This document shows, in pieces, positions 8,035 to 15,975 of a stretch of 34,200 bases of DNA (positions are counted from its first letter, which is position 1; every line of letters starts with the position of its first letter). Location: IMG/VR virus record IMGVR_UViG_3300034063_000216, positions 1 to 34,200 of that record; one strand, written 5' to 3'. Made by a program: the position numbers and the translations under genes. This DNA is from a virus. Under the pieces are notes generated by a model. It made no database searches. It was not told the DNA's origin and saw nothing but the letters and a program-made list of their open reading frames with translations.

Positions 8035-8320
8035 TTACGGGGGGATTGAGAACAATTTCCAGTTGATCGCCGATCTCGCGTCGCTGCGACTGGGCCGCGA
8101 CTTTCACCCTTACGAGATTGCTATCATTCTGGCTTGCGTAAAGAACGCCCGTGCGTTCGCGTCGCCGTCGCATCTGGACAGCCACGTTGACGCTGTGAAT
8201 TACGAGCTGTTCGCCGCGACGTTTGCCGAAGATTACATGGCATCAAAGAACGGCACGGAATATATCGAGTATCAGAAAAAGGCGAATCGTAGGGCCGCCA
8301 AGGCGACGAAGCCTGAGTAA
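7976..8320 (+). CDS. DUF6378-like phage protein
   Basis: A 114-residue protein. LLKMAGDIVTERGANYGG...ENF-type N-terminus (here ENNFQLIADLASLRLG) and the segment EIAIILACVKNARAFA match the pattern of the widespread phage family DUF6378, which has helices resembling those of MazG/dUTPase-type all-alpha folds. Function is not established. ATG 7976 has GAGGGA upstream at good spacing. It ends the rightward early operon, just before a hairpin shared with the converging late operon. Confidence 0.8.
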   Translation: MTPQELLKMAGDIVTERGANYGGIENNFQLIADLASLRLGRDFHPYEIAIILACVKNARAFASPSHLDSHVDAVNYELFAATFAEDYMASKNGTEYIEYQKKANRRAAKATKPE

Positions 8321-8324
8321 CCTA

Positions 8325-8353
8325 AAGCGCCCTCGCTAACTGCGGGGGCGTTT
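8325..8353. terminator. Bidirectional hairpin between convergent operons
   Basis: AAGCGCCC (8325-8332) pairs with GGGCGTTT (8346-8353) through 8 bp with one G-T wobble, closing a 13-nt loop. A-rich and T-rich flanks fit a terminator read from either side. It lies where the rightward early operon meets the leftward late operon, and it overlaps the stop of the last late gene. Confidence 0.6.
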
Positions 8354-8626
8354 GTCTAGCGCCTGGCGAAGTTCTTTGATCTCGTCGCGCAGCGCCTCTA
8401 TCTCTTCTGTCAGGTCTTTTACGCGGCTCTCATAGCCGTCGATCAGTGCTTGAAAGTGCCGGGTTATGCCGTCCAGCTTGGCGGTTTCTGCGCCGATTTC
8501 CAGCGCGACTGCTTTCGCCGCGGCCTCGCGCCGGCCAAATAGGAAACCCAAGACGCCTACGGGCGCAGACATAAGCGCACCGTATTCCTTCAATGCTTCT
8601 AGGAACCGTTGGGCCTCTTCGCTCAC
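8336..8626 (-). CDS. Small membrane-associated coiled-coil protein at the end of the lysis cassette
   Basis: A 96-residue protein started at GTG 8626, chosen because it overlaps the o-spanin stop (GTGA) and has AGGGG seven bases upstream. A hydrophobic stretch near residues 17-31 (ALMSAPVGVLGFLFG) could be one membrane segment. After RREAAAK the rest is a charged helix, with VKDLTEEIEALRDEIKELR showing a clear heptad pattern. It is the last gene of the late operon, directly after the spanins. A lysis role is likely by position only. Confidence 0.7.
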   Translation of the reverse strand: MSEEAQRFLEALKEYGALMSAPVGVLGFLFGRREAAAKAVALEIGAETAKLDGITRHFQALIDGYESRVKDLTEEIEALRDEIKELRQALDKRPRS

Positions 8627-8844
8627 GATCCATCCCCTATCCGGCAAGCGGCGCGCATCTTCCCGTAATCTACCACAAGCTTGGCAACCTGACTATCTTT
8701 TGGCAACGCGCGCAGTTCTTTAGCCGCAAGCCGCTGCGTCTCCGCGCTGTAGGTCACAAGCGGGGGGCAGCCGCCGCCGGATGTCGTCTGGCACGCCGAC
8801 AGGCTAAAAGCGGCCGCTATCCAGATCGCGTGCTGTGTCTTCAA
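8623..8844 (-). CDS. o-spanin (Rz1-like outer membrane lipoprotein)
   Basis: A 73-residue protein with an N-terminal signal (KTQHAIWIAAAFSLSAC) ending in the lipobox LSAC, so Cys18 would be lipidated after signal peptidase II cleavage. The mature part starts QTTSGGGCPPLVTYS and continues as a short helix. Its first 41 bases overlap the 3' end of the upstream small coiled-coil gene in another frame, the overlapping layout typical of Rz/Rz1 pairs. It should sit in the outer membrane and bind the i-spanin to fuse both membranes at lysis. Confidence 0.85.
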   Translation of the reverse strand: MKTQHAIWIAAAFSLSACQTTSGGGCPPLVTYSAETQRLAAKELRALPKDSQVAKLVVDYGKMRAACRIGDGS

Positions 8845-9010
8845 CGGTCTTTTCCTTCAGCATCTCTTCAGCACGCTTTGCGGCTACTTCGGCGTCCTTT
8901 CCCATCTGGTCAAGTTTGGCTTGAAGCTCGCCGTCGCGTTTGATGGTTTCGATCAGCCAACGCACGACGACAAGCGCCGCGACAACGACGCCAATATAAA
9001 GAACGGTCAT
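8804..9010 (-). CDS. i-spanin (Rz-like inner membrane protein)
   Basis: A 68-residue protein with an N-terminal membrane segment (MTVLYIGVVVAALVVVRWL) followed by a charged, helical periplasmic part (KLDQMGKDAEVAAKRAEEML). It is short for an i-spanin but has the expected topology and overlaps the o-spanin gene. ATG 9010 overlaps the stop of the preceding 39-residue gene as ATGA. Confidence 0.78.
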   Translation of the reverse strand: MTVLYIGVVVAALVVVRWLIETIKRDGELQAKLDQMGKDAEVAAKRAEEMLKEKTVEDTARDLDSGRF

Positions 9011-9126
9011 GGGGATGCCAAATGCCAGAGATGGAGGCCAGTCTTGGCCATACGCTCCCCGATCACGGCGGTCAGGCCGGCCAAGATCATGATACGGATC
9101 ATGTCAAAGTGATCGGGGTGCATCAT
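9007..9126 (-). CDS. 39-residue small hydrophobic protein in the lysis cassette
   Basis: A tiny ORF with exact junctions on both sides: its ATG 9126 overlaps the upstream stop (TAATG) and its stop overlaps the i-spanin start (ATGA). The middle, IRIMILAGLTAVIGERM, is moderately hydrophobic and could be a membrane helix. The coupling on both sides is the main reason to accept it. Function is unknown; it may be a holin accessory. Confidence 0.65.
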   Translation of the reverse strand: MMHPDHFDMIRIMILAGLTAVIGERMAKTGLHLWHLASP

Positions 9127-9299
9127 TACTGCGACTTGTCACCGCCGGTGACATTCCAGTCTTTGGCGGCGATCAGGCCGACGGCGACAAGCGCGCCCTG
9201 CAAGTCTTCCCAGTTGATGTGCTTGGTCTGCCAAGCGTTCCAAAGAACGGTCATAAGCGCCAGAACGCCGGGAACAGTCGTCATCCAGTTCTTCATCAT
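9126..9299 (-). CDS. 57-residue holin-like or lysis-associated protein
   Basis: A short ORF starting MMKNWMTTVPGVLALM and continuing through a conserved-looking WNAWQT and GALVAVGLIAAKDWN, ending TGGDKSQ. ATG 9299 has AGGAG seven bases upstream, among the best ribosome sites in the cassette. Two weakly hydrophobic stretches (9-19 and 35-45) flank a polar middle. Small proteins of this type, ending near GLIAAKDW-N-V-T-GG, are common next to phage endolysins. Whether it is a holin or an accessory protein is not settled. Confidence 0.72.
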   Translation of the reverse strand: MMKNWMTTVPGVLALMTVLWNAWQTKHINWEDLQGALVAVGLIAAKDWNVTGGDKSQ

Positions 9300-9309
9300 G
9301 GTAAATCTC

Positions 9310-9546
9310 CTATCTGCACAATCCGTCTTTACATGCGTGGTATAGGCTTGCGCAGCCGGTAAGTGTCAGGATCGCCGCTGCGCAGAGCGCCAGCGCGACA
9401 AGGGACCACAACGCTGATAGTGCGGCGTCCTGACGTTCTTTAGGGTCCGTAGCGCCCAGCGACATGGAGCTGGCGACACAGAAGACAGCCGAAGCGAGCG
9501 CCAGAGCGCCAGCCGTAAGAACCCCGAGTGCGCCGCCTAGTGTCAT
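9310..9546 (-). CDS. Two-membrane-segment protein, holin candidate
   Basis: A 78-residue protein from ATG 9546, which lies one base past the endolysin stop; the longer frame would run into the endolysin. Two membrane segments are visible: residues 4-25 (GGALGVLTAGALALASAVFC) and about 46-66 (WSLVALALCAAAILTLTGC), joined by the charged loop GATDPKERQD. Size, topology and position right after the endolysin fit a class II holin. The second segment ends LTGCASL, which resembles a lipobox, so a lipoprotein is a less likely alternative. Confidence 0.72.
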   Translation of the reverse strand: MTLGGALGVLTAGALALASAVFCVASSMSLGATDPKERQDAALSALWSLVALALCAAAILTLTGCASLYHACKDGLCR

Positions 9547-9547
9547 G

Positions 9548-9916
9548 TCAGCCCTCAATCTGAAAGTGGACTCCATCCACAATGGACTTCCACGAACCGC
9601 CCCAAGTGACCGTAACGCCGGCGGTTTTGGCCGCTTTCTGCACCGCGGTGTTTATCTTACGATAGTCAGCCAGATTCCACGACACTTTGCCGCCGGGCAT
9701 AGCCACCACGTCCACGGCCTTACCGCGCAGATGGTAGCTGTTCATGGTGCGGCTCTTGCCCGTGCGGACAAGATACCGTTGACGCTCGCGGTCGCGCAAG
9801 CCCTCCGTAATCTCGAACGGGATCGGACTGGCCGCCCGCGCCGCCTTCATGACAGCCACAAGGCGGGGGTCCACGCCGCTCATGCGGCGGATGCTGGTTG
9901 CGTTGAACTTGGTCAT
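9548..9916 (-). CDS. Endolysin, M15-family peptidase
   Basis: A 122-residue single-domain enzyme. SYHLRGKAVDVVA (60-72) holds the SxHxxGxAxD zinc motif (His62, Asp69), and VHFQI (116-120) supplies the third ligand His117. TEGLRDRERQRYLVRTGKS is the usual lead-in of the M15 L-alanyl-D-glutamate/D-Ala-D-Ala peptidases. There is no signal peptide, so release would depend on a holin, which fits the adjacent membrane protein. ATG 9916 overlaps the preceding stop as ATGA. It should cut peptidoglycan cross-links or stem peptides at lysis. Confidence 0.9.
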   Translation of the reverse strand: MTKFNATSIRRMSGVDPRLVAVMKAARAASPIPFEITEGLRDRERQRYLVRTGKSRTMNSYHLRGKAVDVVAMPGGKVSWNLADYRKINTAVQKAAKTAGVTVTWGGSWKSIVDGVHFQIEG

Positions 9917-11844
9917 CGGGCCATCGCGTTCTTTTTCTCGCCGCCAGCAAGCGCATTTTGAACAGTCACGGCGGCGGTAATTTCGGGGGAATATTTACGG
10001 ATGTCTTTTCTAAACTCGCGGCCTTTTTCGCGTATTTTTGCGCCGGTCGCTTTGCTCTTTTCCGCGTAGGCAACCGCATCCTCAATTACCTGCGCCGCCT
10101 GTTGCGGGTCAAGCATTTCGGTTGCAATCTGAATGGCAAGCCGGCGGTCGATCTTACGCTCCAGCGAGCCGATGACCTTATTCGCCACGTTGAAAACGCG
10201 GTCCATAAGGTTAGCGCGGGGGAGCTGCACAGTGCGTCCGGCTTCTGGACCGGCCTGCGATGCAGCGCGGGCCATGCGGTTGGCCTCTGCCTCTCGCGCT
10301 AGATCAGCGCGGATGGCTTCAACCTTGCGGACTTCGCTCGGCGTCAGCACGTCAGACAACTTTTCGAACCGCGGCGCGCCCGCAAGAGCACGTTTGATTG
10401 TGAGAGGAGCCTGCTCTACGGCCGTCGCAAAAACGCCTGCGCGCTGCGGGGCCTCTTGCGCGAGCGGCGACAACAGTTTGGATTCAAGATATTGACCGAT
10501 TTCCATGCGGTTAATCGGGCCGGAACGCTCGGCAAACTCGGCGCGTGCGGCTTCATACAACGGCGATTTCTGTTTTAGAAACCCGAGAAATTCACCGCGG
10601 GTCTTGGCGATAGCCGCGGCTTCAGACGCGCCGATCCCGTAGCGAGTTTTAACCGCCGGATCATTTATAAGGTCATCCATCGCCAGTTTAAGATTATGCA
10701 GGCTGGTGATAGGATATTTTGCTTGCGTAGCCGGAATAGTCGTTGTCAACGGTTCGCCCGACGGCCCAAAAATAGGCGACGCGACAGTCTGTTCGGGCGC
10801 GGTCTTGCCGATCTGGAACGTCTGCCCGCGCTCGGCGGACAATTCCGCCGCACGCGATAGCGCCTTGTCCATAGACGGCCGCGATAACAATTCCGTAAAT
10901 TCCGGCGTCTCAGTCACCGGAGCGCCGGCTTCGGCCGCCTTGTAAAGCTTACCAGCTTCACTTGAACGGGCGGCTTTCGCGGCCTCGATATTAGCCTCTG
11001 TGCCGCTGACTGTGCGCAACGACGCTAAGCGCGCCGCGCTTTGCGCTTTAGCCCGCTCCATAAACTCAGTAGGCAGCACTTCAGCCGCGCTCGCGCCAAG
11101 CTGCGAGAACCGCGCGGACCCAACCGGCGCGGCAGCCTGCGCAGCCGTCGGCGCAGAGCCGGGCACAAACTCAGCGGCCGGGTTGCGGAGCGCCTGCACA
11201 ATCTCAGGCCCGCGGCCCTCTACCGCTTCAAGATAGGTAGCATAGCGCGGGGCCATGACGTTGCGGCCAAACTCATACGCCGGCGCAGCCACCGCAAACG
11301 GAGCTTGAACCGCAGCGGCCAGCACATTAGCGGGCGACGAGGCCTGCGAAAGCTGACGCAGCCCCGGTCGGCGAAGGGCCGCGCCTGCGCCGCCCGCGAG
11401 GGTGGAAATGTCAGCAAGCAAACCAACCGGATCTGTGCGCAGCGTTTCTAACGCCGCCGTCGGAGAGCCGTAACGCTCAACAGCGTATTGGGCCACCGAC
11501 TTGGCGGTCTGCACTGGGCTAAGCGCCGCCGCGCCAAGAGCTTCGACAGTCTGAACAGGATGCGCAGCCGTCTCGTAAATTCTCTGCGCAAACTTCATCC
11601 CGCTTTCAGGGATGTTTTCCAGCATAGAACCGACAAACCCCGCTGCCTGTTCCGGCAACGACTCAACCGCGCGGGGGCCGGGCATACCTTCCTCAGATGG
11701 CGCAAGGCCAAAATGCGCTGCAATCTCAGCATCCGAATAGCCGGCCTCTTTTGCCTTCGCCGCTGCGGGCTGCGAAAGCAAAAATTTACGAATTTCTTCG
11801 TCCGAATACCCAGCTTTGCGAGCGGTTTCGATCTTGGCTTTCAT
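9913..11844 (-). CDS. Large virion protein, probable internal/ejection protein
   Basis: A 643-residue Ala-rich protein. It starts with two related short motifs, AGYSDEEIRKFLL (11-23) and AGYSDAEIAAHFGL, which often open internal virion and ejection proteins of podoviruses. Much of the rest is predicted helical (for example AKAQSAARLASL and VRKVEAIRADLAREAEANRM). It forms a block with the next two upstream genes, in the position of the P22 ejection genes 7, 20 and 16, and starts with a TAATG overlap. Sequence alone does not show an enzymatic domain. The role is inferred from position and composition. Confidence 0.78.
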   Translation of the reverse strand: MKAKIETARKAGYSDEEIRKFLLSQPAAAKAKEAGYSDAEIAAHFGLAPSEEGMPGPRAVESLPEQAAGFVGSMLENIPESGMKFAQRIYETAAHPVQTVEALGAAALSPVQTAKSVAQYAVERYGSPTAALETLRTDPVGLLADISTLAGGAGAALRRPGLRQLSQASSPANVLAAAVQAPFAVAAPAYEFGRNVMAPRYATYLEAVEGRGPEIVQALRNPAAEFVPGSAPTAAQAAAPVGSARFSQLGASAAEVLPTEFMERAKAQSAARLASLRTVSGTEANIEAAKAARSSEAGKLYKAAEAGAPVTETPEFTELLSRPSMDKALSRAAELSAERGQTFQIGKTAPEQTVASPIFGPSGEPLTTTIPATQAKYPITSLHNLKLAMDDLINDPAVKTRYGIGASEAAAIAKTRGEFLGFLKQKSPLYEAARAEFAERSGPINRMEIGQYLESKLLSPLAQEAPQRAGVFATAVEQAPLTIKRALAGAPRFEKLSDVLTPSEVRKVEAIRADLAREAEANRMARAASQAGPEAGRTVQLPRANLMDRVFNVANKVIGSLERKIDRRLAIQIATEMLDPQQAAQVIEDAVAYAEKSKATGAKIREKGREFRKDIRKYSPEITAAVTVQNALAGGEKKNAMAR

Positions 11845-13379
11845 TATTTGAATATCTCATCAAGAGAAGGTCGATTAGCAGGTGCATCACTAGGAGCCGT
11901 TGCGGGTTGCCCGGTGTTTGCGTATTTTACCATCAGACCTTTAATCTGATTCCAAGCCGCAAGACGCTGATTAGCCGGGATGTTTGGGTTAGCGATGTCG
12001 CCAGTCAATTTTTCAATAAACTGACGGTCGCCTTCCGAAATGCCTGCACCAAGCTTGCCGCCCAATTTTTTAAGAACGACATCGTTCTTAATGGTTTCAA
12101 GCTTAGCAATATTCTCCATGCCTGGCGACGCGCCGCCAAGAAATCCGCGGATGCCCGCAATACCAGATTGCATACCGCCGCTGGTGGAGCCACGGATAAG
12201 CTCGCTGACTTCATCCTTGCCGGTTCCGGCGTTGAAGCCCGCAGCATCAAGAACTTCGGTGGCAAATCGTTTGTTATTATACGCCGCGCTGCCGAGGGGC
12301 GCTTCAGCCGTCGGGCGGATTTCAGCAGGGATTAGACGGCCCCGCGCGGGCGCGGCGGCCGGTGCCGGTGCCGGAGCCGCTTGCGACGGTGCGACCATTG
12401 CGTTAGCCGGTGCGGCGGGCGCGGCCATAGCGTTAGGCTGGTCTGGCGTAGTGACGCGCGAGCTGCCGGTGGCAGGATCAAAAACAATTACAGTGCCGGT
12501 ATCCGGCGGCCCCGGCATAGCAGTAAGATTTCGCGCCTTTACACCCTCTGAACCAGGCACAGCAATAGCGCCCTGTTGCGGCGCATTTTCTGGGATAGCA
12601 ACAACGCGAGTATTCCCGGCTGCGTCCGTAACTTGCTGGTAGTTAAATTTTGGCTTCGCCAGTTCAGCTTGTTTTTCCGGCGAAATGAGCTGCGACGCTT
12701 TCCATTCCGGCGTAAATTTCACATCGCGGAACGCCGAGCCGCCCGCGGGAAAATCTTTGTCCTGATCCATAAGATCGACAAGGCGATCCAGCGTTGTCTG
12801 ATTGGTTACAAAATCCTTGAAGTAATTCTTATAATATCCAGCCTTCTTAGCCAAAAACTCTTGCTCGCTAATTTTCTGTTCGCTACGCGCTTTTTCAAGA
12901 TCGGAGAATGCTTTTGGCATCTCTATCTCTTCAAACTTACGAATATCCTGCCGTAGTTTGTTGCCGCGCAGTCCAGCTTCTTCTCTTTCAAGACCAGCTT
13001 TAGGCAATTCAATTTCTGTGAACCTGCGCTCCGACTGCGCCGCCCGACGACGTGTCTCATCCGCCGCGGCGGCGGCCTGTTCAGCCATGCGGCGCTCGCG
13101 TTCGCCCGCTAACTGGCTGCCGTATAGCTGCCGAGCAAAGTCCGGGTCATACCGGAATACTTGTTCAGCAAATCGCGGGTCTTGAAAATTAGGCGACAGC
13201 CCGCGAACCGCCTGCTCAGCCTGCAATTTGCGCTGGTATTCCTGCATCTGCATCTGCGCGAGCGCGTTCTGTTGCTGGCGGTAGCTCATCGCCTGCATCG
13301 TGGCAAAAGCGTTCAGAGGATCAAAACCACCAGCGGTGGCTTGCGGAACCTGAGCGGCAATATCATAGCGAACGGGCAT
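11844..13379 (-). CDS. Virion protein, probable internal/ejection protein
   Basis: A 511-residue protein. The N-terminal third is a Gln-, Arg- and Glu-rich helical region (QQQNALAQMQMQEYQRKLQ, GERERRMAEQAAAAADETRR). The middle holds a Pro/Ala-rich linker (APAPAPAAAPARGR). The C-terminus has GGKLGAGISEGDRQFIEKL, a segment seen in internal virion proteins of other podoviruses. It lies between the gp7-like gene and the 643-residue protein, with a TAATG overlap to the latter. Probably ejected with the DNA or placed inside the capsid. No catalytic motif is visible. Confidence 0.75.
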   Translation of the reverse strand: MPVRYDIAAQVPQATAGGFDPLNAFATMQAMSYRQQQNALAQMQMQEYQRKLQAEQAVRGLSPNFQDPRFAEQVFRYDPDFARQLYGSQLAGERERRMAEQAAAAADETRRRAAQSERRFTEIELPKAGLEREEAGLRGNKLRQDIRKFEEIEMPKAFSDLEKARSEQKISEQEFLAKKAGYYKNYFKDFVTNQTTLDRLVDLMDQDKDFPAGGSAFRDVKFTPEWKASQLISPEKQAELAKPKFNYQQVTDAAGNTRVVAIPENAPQQGAIAVPGSEGVKARNLTAMPGPPDTGTVIVFDPATGSSRVTTPDQPNAMAAPAAPANAMVAPSQAAPAPAPAAAPARGRLIPAEIRPTAEAPLGSAAYNNKRFATEVLDAAGFNAGTGKDEVSELIRGSTSGGMQSGIAGIRGFLGGASPGMENIAKLETIKNDVVLKKLGGKLGAGISEGDRQFIEKLTGDIANPNIPANQRLAAWNQIKGLMVKYANTGQPATAPSDAPANRPSLDEIFK

Positions 13380-13389
13380 TAGTTATCCC

Positions 13390-14238
13390 TCAGTAAGCAG
13401 TCGGCGCGCCCATGTAGCCGGGGCGAAATCCTGCGGCCATAGTCGGTGCGCCATACATGTAGCCCGCACCGCCAGCCGCGCTCTGCGGCGCAAAACGGTT
13501 CATGATGCTATACAGCATCGCGTTCTGACCGATACCGCCGAGCGCGCCCTGTAGCGCCGACGCGCCGCCCATGTAGCTGGACGCCCTAGCCTGACCGGCC
13601 TGTTCGATGCCCTGCCCCATAGCCTGACCGGCACCGATCATGGTGTTAGCGATGTTCTGGCCGGTCTGCGTGCCGAGCTGCGCGGTCTGCGAAGCCATCG
13701 AAGCGCCAGGCGACGCAAGGCCCTGGAGCGACCGCATCTGAAGCTCGCGCTGCTGTAGGAACCGATTATAGGCGTTGCCATACTCTTGGCTGCCCATCTC
13801 CTGCCCGAAGCGCGCCGCGGCCTTCAGCGCCGAGCCTGACTGAAGCCCGGCCTGCGCCGCTGCCGAACGGTCAATAGCCTGCTGGCCCTGCTGCACGCGG
13901 AAGGCGTAACCCGGATCGGCCTGATAGTCGGCCATGCTAAACGGCTGCGCGTAAGAGCCATAGCCCTCCGCGGTCGGCTGGCCGCCGATGCCATACAGCT
14001 CCAGCATTCGGTTGGTCGCTGCGACGCCGCCCTGCCGGAACGGCTCCATGCGCTCGACGCCTTCACGATACATTCGCTCCTGCGCGGCCTGCGCGGCGGC
14101 GGCCTGCTGCGCCTGAAGCATCGCGGACATCATCGACGCCTGCGATTGAGATTGCGCCGCCTTCTGTGATGCGTTTGCGCCGAAGAGGCCGCCTATGAGG
14201 CTGGTTCCGCCCATCAGGGCTGCGGTAAACGGGTCCAT
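13390..14238 (-). CDS. DNA transfer/ejection protein (gp7-like)
   Basis: A 282-residue protein. The N-terminal glycine-rich hydrophobic segment (AALMGGTSLIGGLFGANA) and the long Gln/Ala helix are followed by YQADPGYAFRVQQGQQAIDR, SGSALKAAARFGQEMGSQEY and GNAYNRFLQQRE. These are hallmarks of the phage family usually called DNA transfer protein. The C-terminus is Gly/Ala/Tyr-rich. Its place before two further large virion proteins matches the ejection block of P22-like phages. It probably helps to move the genome across the cell envelope. Confidence 0.82.
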   Translation of the reverse strand: MDPFTAALMGGTSLIGGLFGANASQKAAQSQSQASMMSAMLQAQQAAAAQAAQERMYREGVERMEPFRQGGVAATNRMLELYGIGGQPTAEGYGSYAQPFSMADYQADPGYAFRVQQGQQAIDRSAAAQAGLQSGSALKAAARFGQEMGSQEYGNAYNRFLQQRELQMRSLQGLASPGASMASQTAQLGTQTGQNIANTMIGAGQAMGQGIEQAGQARASSYMGGASALQGALGGIGQNAMLYSIMNRFAPQSAAGGAGYMYGAPTMAAGFRPGYMGAPTAY

Positions 14239-14240
14239 TA

Positions 14241-14504
14241 TTACCTCACTAAGCGCATGTGTTGGGCGGGTTGGCTGAGCGATACAACCTCGTTCCTAAA
14301 CGATTCCGTTGCCGCTGCGCCCTGCCGCACCTCTTTAGCTACCTCGATCTGAAGCATAGGAAGCGCGCTCACCGCGCACATCCATTCATCGACTTCTTTG
14401 CCTGTATTGGGGTTTGTGCCCCGCAACAACGTAAACCACGCGCATTTCAGTTGCACGCAATCCTTCTTTATGAGCGGGCAGAAAGAGCCGTTTTTCAGTT
14501 CCAT
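14241..14504 (-). CDS. Small conserved phage protein with CPLI-x-K-x-C motif
   Basis: An 87-residue protein. CPLIKKDCVQLKCAWF holds three cysteines in a pattern seen in small proteins of many podoviruses, followed by RGTNPNTGKEVDEWMCA (fourth Cys) and ATESFRNEVV. The cysteine spacing suggests a metal site. ATG 14504 overlaps the upstream stop (TGATG). It sits between the tail collar fibre gene and the ejection block. Function is unknown. Confidence 0.78.
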   Translation of the reverse strand: MELKNGSFCPLIKKDCVQLKCAWFTLLRGTNPNTGKEVDEWMCAVSALPMLQIEVAKEVRQGAAATESFRNEVVSLSQPAQHMRLVR

Positions 14505-15403
14505 CAGTCTTTCACCGCAATGATGACATCGACATACTGGACATCTAGATTAATGGCCGTCCCAGTAAACGTATGCGTGTGAGGATCGCCGTTACCCGTG
14601 CTGCCTGTTGCGGTCAAAGTTGTTTGGTACCCCGCGCCCGCCGCAATGACACCGCCGCCGGCAACAGTAGCATAGTCATGAGTATGCGCCGGCATCTGCG
14701 CGATAGTCAGCGACGTTCCGCCAACTGTGCCGCTTACAGCTTGCGAAGTAAACGCGGACGTGAACGCCACGGAACCGCCAGACCCCGCCGCGCCTGACAC
14801 CACGCGGAGCGCCTTGTTGTCGTGCGTAGTCGATTTAGTCCAGCCAATCGGAGCGGCGGTCTGCGCGAACAGCATGGCCGTGCCCGCCGGAAGATAAGCC
14901 CACGCGCCGGTGAAGACGCCGGGCGCAGCAATTTCAAGGGCGCTAGACGGGCTGGCGGTCCCTATACCTACGTTTCCGTTAGCGTCAATCGCAAAAGGCG
15001 TCACGTCAGGGTCGGTGGCGTCTTGGACGCGGAGCGCCAAGCCAAACCCGGTCTGCGTGATTTTGAGCGCCGGGTTGGATGAATCAGAGTTAATTTCGAC
15101 GTTACCCGAAAGCGCGGGGGAGACGCCAGAGATAGGCGCGGCGATATAGTCAGCGGTCCAAATCTCAACGTCGTTGGCGTCGGTCAATTTGAACTTATAG
15201 ATACTTGCGCCCAGCCAGATAGATGCTTCGCCGCGGGCGTTAAGAATGATTGGGTTTGGGTTAGCCGACGCTCCGGTGTTGTCAGTATAGGTGACGAGTG
15301 GCGTAGTGGTGCCCGCCTGATACGTATAAACCTTTCCGCCCACCAACGGTTCGCCGTTAATGTCGAAGAATTGCATCTTGGGGGCTGGGCTAAGGACCGC
15401 CAT
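14504..15403 (-). CDS. Tail fibre/spike protein with head-binding-like start and collar domain
   Basis: A 299-residue protein. FFDINGEPLVGGKVYTYQAG (12-31) resembles the virion-attachment start of P22-like tailspikes. The centre carries the GNVGIGTASPSSALEI repeat typical of beta-structured fibres. The end is a tail collar domain: AGTAMLFAQTAAPIGWTK, then MPAHTHDY and GDPHTHTFTGTAI, whose His-x-His pairs may hold metal in the trimer. It probably mediates host recognition. TAATG overlap with the upstream gene. Confidence 0.83.
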   Translation of the reverse strand: MAVLSPAPKMQFFDINGEPLVGGKVYTYQAGTTTPLVTYTDNTGASANPNPIILNARGEASIWLGASIYKFKLTDANDVEIWTADYIAAPISGVSPALSGNVEINSDSSNPALKITQTGFGLALRVQDATDPDVTPFAIDANGNVGIGTASPSSALEIAAPGVFTGAWAYLPAGTAMLFAQTAAPIGWTKSTTHDNKALRVVSGAAGSGGSVAFTSAFTSQAVSGTVGGTSLTIAQMPAHTHDYATVAGGGVIAAGAGYQTTLTATGSTGNGDPHTHTFTGTAINLDVQYVDVIIAVKD

Positions 15404-15975
15404 TATTCACCTATATTGCACGATACGGTCAAGATGACCGATGGAATGGCAGGGCAGAAAGCGGTCGCCGGGTCGGCTAGAATCTGCACTCCAGTGTTAG
15501 TGGTCGCCCACATAAGCTCAAAATAATCACCTGTATTCATCCTTAGCACAAAATTCCAAGCGGCAACATAGGCTTGGTTAGAGCCTTGAGTATGGACTTT
15601 TGTGGCCGAGTTAGGAACGTCCGTCCCGTTAACGCGAGCCCAGATGTAAATATCTTTTGCAGTTCCGGTAGTGCTTTCGAGCTGGATTGAGAACTGGAAA
15701 TTATACGCGCCGGGCCGGTCCACATAGATACGCGACGTGGGCGTTCCTCGGTAAACGCCAGCCGACAAGTCTGTATTGTTAAACGTAATAGCATAGGCCG
15801 TATTGGTAGCGGCGGCCGTCTGGTCGGTTGTGTCAAAGAACGTGCCATAGCGCAGCGAACCGCTGCCGAGTGCCGAGAACACGTTGTAAAAGAACCGATA
15901 CCACTCCCGCGAGATCAGTTCCGTGAACGTGATCGGGACGCGCGAAGCGGGGATTTGTGAGATGTTTTCAGGCAT
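15403..15975 (-). CDS. Tail-associated virion protein, likely beta-sandwich
   Basis: A 190-residue protein. The start contains ITFTELISREWYRFFYNVF, a segment common in small proteins beside podovirus tail genes. The rest is rich in beta-strand residues with the arrangement of jelly-roll or C1q-like domains (GAYNFQFSIQLESTTGTAK, IYIWARVNGTDVPNSAT, GDYFELMW). It lies between the gp10-like and fibre genes and overlaps the gp10-like gene by 8 nt. Exact place in the tail is not known. Confidence 0.72.
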   Translation of the reverse strand: MPENISQIPASRVPITFTELISREWYRFFYNVFSALGSGSLRYGTFFDTTDQTAAATNTAYAITFNNTDLSAGVYRGTPTSRIYVDRPGAYNFQFSIQLESTTGTAKDIYIWARVNGTDVPNSATKVHTQGSNQAYVAAWNFVLRMNTGDYFELMWATTNTGVQILADPATAFCPAIPSVILTVSCNIGE

